Shown in pieces: positions 31,943-33,784 of a stretch of DNA of 33,784 nt. Positions within the stretch are counted from its first letter, which is position 1. Every line of letters starts with the position of its first letter. The translations under genes and the position numbers were made by a program. Under the pieces are notes generated by a model. That model made no database searches. It was not told the DNA's origin and was given only the letters and a program-made list of their open reading frames with translations. The stretch comes from an uncultured Burkholderiales bacterium. Lineage in GTDB: Bacteria > Pseudomonadota > Gammaproteobacteria > Burkholderiales > Burkholderiaceae_C. The stretch lies in contig CALMYH010000167.1 of the NCBI GenBank assembly GCA_937873395.1, forward strand, positions 1-33,784, written 5' to 3'.

Positions 31943-31991
31943 TCTCTTTCCCTGAATGCCCGCAACGCCCGCGACAGGGACAGAAGGAACA
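31939..31991 (-). pseudogene. 3' end of a membrane-protein gene interrupted by IS1380 (rest at 33,731-33,784)
   Basis: Rejoining the flanks of the IS1380 element at the GAACA duplication gives a continuous minus-strand frame: GEHWVIAALGLTGLFLLSL followed by SRALRAFRERE and a stop that overlaps the EAL start. The segment is one membrane helix and a basic tail, the C-terminus of a larger protein that leaves the window on the right. Family unknown. Confidence 0.6.
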
Positions 31992-33730
31992 CCTGAATCC
32001 GTGAGCCCAAGAGTGAAAGGGGCTCACCCTGCGGGTGCGTTCGATTTGAGGTAGTTTGGTAAACGCGAGACAGGTGTGGGGCGTTGATTGGCCTGTTGCA
32101 AACGCAGTACATGAGTTCTTCCAATGCGCCCCTTCATCGTCAAGCAGCTCGACTACGACCTCACCCCGGTAGCCGGTCTGGCGCTGGTCGGACATCACCT
32201 GAATCGACTCGCGCCAGTGTTCAAGCAACTCGATGCCGCCTTGCCCGTGAGAAATGGCGTTGCCAACAGCGACATCCTGCGCAGCTACCTGGGCCTGCTG
32301 GTGCAGGGCAAGAGCGACTTCGATGCGATTGAGAACTTCCGCGGCGATGCCTTCTTCAAGCAGGCGCTGGGCATCCAGCTGTTGCCCTCCAGCCCGACGC
32401 TGCGCCAGCGCATGGACACGCGCGCGGACGAGCTGTTTGACTTCCTGGCGACGCTGATCGAGAAGCTGCTGGACAGCACGCGGGTCGACTATGGCGTCTT
32501 GCCTTGTGGCTGGCTGCCGCTGGATGTCGACACGTTCGCCATGGACAACGGCGGCACCGCCAAGGACGGCGTAGGACGCACCTACACCGGCGTCGATGGC
32601 TACTGCCCGCTGGCCGCGTACCTGGGCTCGAACGGGTTCTGCCTGGAGTTGGCGCTGCGCCCTGGCGTGCAGCATTCGGCACGGGAGACGCAATTCAACT
32701 TCGAGCGGGTGATCCCGATGGCGCAGCGCCTGAGCGCGGCGGGTCCGAAGGCGCCGATCCTGGCACGCCTGGACTCTGGCTTCGACTCCACGGAGCTGGT
32801 GTGCGAGATGGAGTCGTATAACGCTGCAGGCGTGCCGCAACTGGACTGGCTGATCAAGTGGAACCCGCGCACGACCAACGTGGCGGCGCTGGCCGAGCGC
32901 CTTGATGGTGACACCGCCACGATCTGGGAGCATCCCCGCGCGGGCAAGCGCGTGACGCTGTGGGAAGAGGCGCTGCACATCGAAGGCATCGAGCGGCCAC
33001 TGCGCCGCGTGCTGCGCCTGACTGAACGCACCATCGACGCGAAGGGCCAGTTGCTGATCGAGCCCAAGCTCACGCTGGACGGCTGGAGCACGAGCCTGAG
33101 CGCCAAACAGTTCGATGCTAAAGCCATCGTCGCGCTGTACGCCGACCACGGCACGCACGAGCAGTTCCACTCCGAGTTCAAGACCGACCTCGATCTGGAG
33201 CGGCTGCCCTCGGGCAAGTTCGATACCAATTACCTGGTGTGCGAGCTCGCGGCGCTGGCCATGAACATCCTTCGCCTGATGGGACAGGCCGGACTGCTGG
33301 GGCCCGATGCGCCGGTACGCCATGCGGCCAAGCGCCGGCGCATCAAGACCGTGATGCAGGAACTCATCTACCGCGCCGGGCGCCTCATCGAGCATGGCCG
33401 GCGCGTCATCCTCGGACTGGGCGCCAATGATCGCTCGGCCAAGGCCTTCCAGCGGCTGCACGGAGAACTCTTCGCTGCCTGCGGCTAAGCGCAGCTGGCC
33501 GATCACCGGCCTCACGAAACTCACGGATCCATAAAAATCGCCTGCCCGCGAGGTTGCGGCGTGGGGCAATTGCACGCCAACCCGAACAAGTCGCCCACCA
33601 ACTCGCGATTCCGACGATCCAGTGCCATCGAGTTGGGTGATGTCATCTCCCAGGCTGTCAAATTGAACGGGCACGACGCAACAAAACAGACCAACCCGAG
33701 CATGCGTGCGCCTGGGCTCACGGATTCAGG
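31992..33730 (+). mobile_element. IS1380-family insertion sequence, complete, 5-bp target duplication
   Basis: Inverted ends CCTGAATCCGTGAGCCCA lie at 31,992-32,009 and, inverted, at 33,713-33,730. GAACA precedes the left end (31,987-31,991) and follows the right end (33,731-33,735). About 1.74 kb with a single transposase gene and a 240-bp non-coding right part, as usual for the family. Perfect duplication and intact gene indicate a recent insertion. Confidence 0.92.
32124..33488 (+). CDS. IS1380-family transposase (DDE)
   Basis: 454 residues, the family's usual length. The three acidic residues are recognisable in DVDTFAMDNGG (Asp), ARLDSGFDS (Asp) and EQFHSEFKTDLDLERLPS (Glu, in the conserved EFKTD block). 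N-terminal part NGVANSDILRSYLGLLVQGKSDF (shown in part) is also typical. No internal stops; likely active. Confidence 0.95.
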   Translation: MRPFIVKQLDYDLTPVAGLALVGHHLNRLAPVFKQLDAALPVRNGVANSDILRSYLGLLVQGKSDFDAIENFRGDAFFKQALGIQLLPSSPTLRQRMDTRADELFDFLATLIEKLLDSTRVDYGVLPCGWLPLDVDTFAMDNGGTAKDGVGRTYTGVDGYCPLAAYLGSNGFCLELALRPGVQHSARETQFNFERVIPMAQRLSAAGPKAPILARLDSGFDSTELVCEMESYNAAGVPQLDWLIKWNPRTTNVAALAERLDGDTATIWEHPRAGKRVTLWEEALHIEGIERPLRRVLRLTERTIDAKGQLLIEPKLTLDGWSTSLSAKQFDAKAIVALYADHGTHEQFHSEFKTDLDLERLPSGKFDTNYLVCELAALAMNILRLMGQAGLLGPDAPVRHAAKRRRIKTVMQELIYRAGRLIEHGRRVILGLGANDRSAKAFQRLHGELFAACG

Positions 33731-33784
33731 GAACAGGCCGGTCAAACCGAGCGCCGCGATGACCCAATGCTCGCCGAGGAAAGC

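Noticed and set aside
31872-33674. 600-codon open frame on the minus strand
   Set aside because: Antisense to the IS1380 transposase; no domains, composition dominated by Arg, Gln, Ala and His. A codon-bias shadow.
1-33784. tRNA or rRNA genes
   Set aside because: No cloverleaf-type sequences or rRNA segments were recognised on reading; subtle ncRNAs cannot be excluded without a covariance-model search.

Overview
The window looks like part of a high-GC betaproteobacterial accessory replicon, most likely a catabolic plasmid or plasmid-derived island of a Comamonadaceae/Burkholderiales member. The evidence is a truncated IS1071 with its long terminal repeat, a ParA/ParB partition pair beside an iteron region and repA remnant, an N-terminally extended plasmid-type tyrosine recombinase, an LPD7-domain mobilisation protein, and several insertion sequences and deletion junctions. 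The taxon is inferred from gene style; no rRNA or other phylogenetic marker is present.

Left part (1-9,100): a scar zone. A truncated IS1071, a fragment of an extradiol-dioxygenase-like (VOC) gene, and a broken minus-strand operon of two small unknown genes, an OLD-type AAA ATPase and a UvrD-like helicase (a Gabija-like pairing). An IS3-family element interrupts the helicase with a perfect 4-bp target duplication; removing the element on paper restores the reading frame. Then come an MFS fragment, plasmid-transfer fragments and an intact LPD7-domain gene.

Core (9,100-20,050): a coherent catabolic island. On the minus strand lie a GlxA/AraC-type regulator and a complete NitT/TauT-type ABC importer (permease, ATPase, periplasmic binding protein), divergent from a LysR regulator with two perfect inverted repeats in the shared promoter region. 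An MFS transporter converges on the LysR gene. Next is a tightly coupled plus-strand operon: TauD-family Fe(II)/2-oxoglutarate dioxygenase, CoA-acylating-type aldehyde dehydrogenase, then bacterial microcompartment (BMC) shell genes: BMC-T, a PduM-like accessory protein, BMC-P, BMC-H and a second BMC-T. Both enzymes carry C-terminal extensions ending in amphipathic, encapsulation-peptide-like helices. The simplest reading is a microcompartment in which an oxygenase, instead of a B12 or glycyl-radical enzyme, generates the aldehyde that the dehydrogenase converts to an acyl-CoA. The importer and dioxygenase recall TauABCD, so a sulfonate or similar anionic substrate is plausible, but the residues that hold the taurine amine in TauD are not conserved. 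This is the most notable system in the window.

Right part (20,050-33,784): another mosaic. A methyltransferase/glycosyltransferase/PIG-L remnant cluster, two IS3 fragments joined head to head, a pair of DUF202 membrane proteins, an acuI-type acryloyl-CoA reductase, and a chimeric gene whose first ~118 codons are a plasmid replication initiator fused in frame to the C-terminal part of a CaiB/BaiF CoA-transferase. The origin-like iteron region, parA-parB, two 19-bp palindromes that are good parS candidates, and a tyrosine recombinase follow. The window ends with a small secreted protein, a palindrome-rich stretch, a membrane protein/EAL operon and an intact IS1380-family element flanked by a 5-bp duplication.

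Because the only replication gene seen is broken, this DNA must be replicated by another initiator or be integrated elsewhere.
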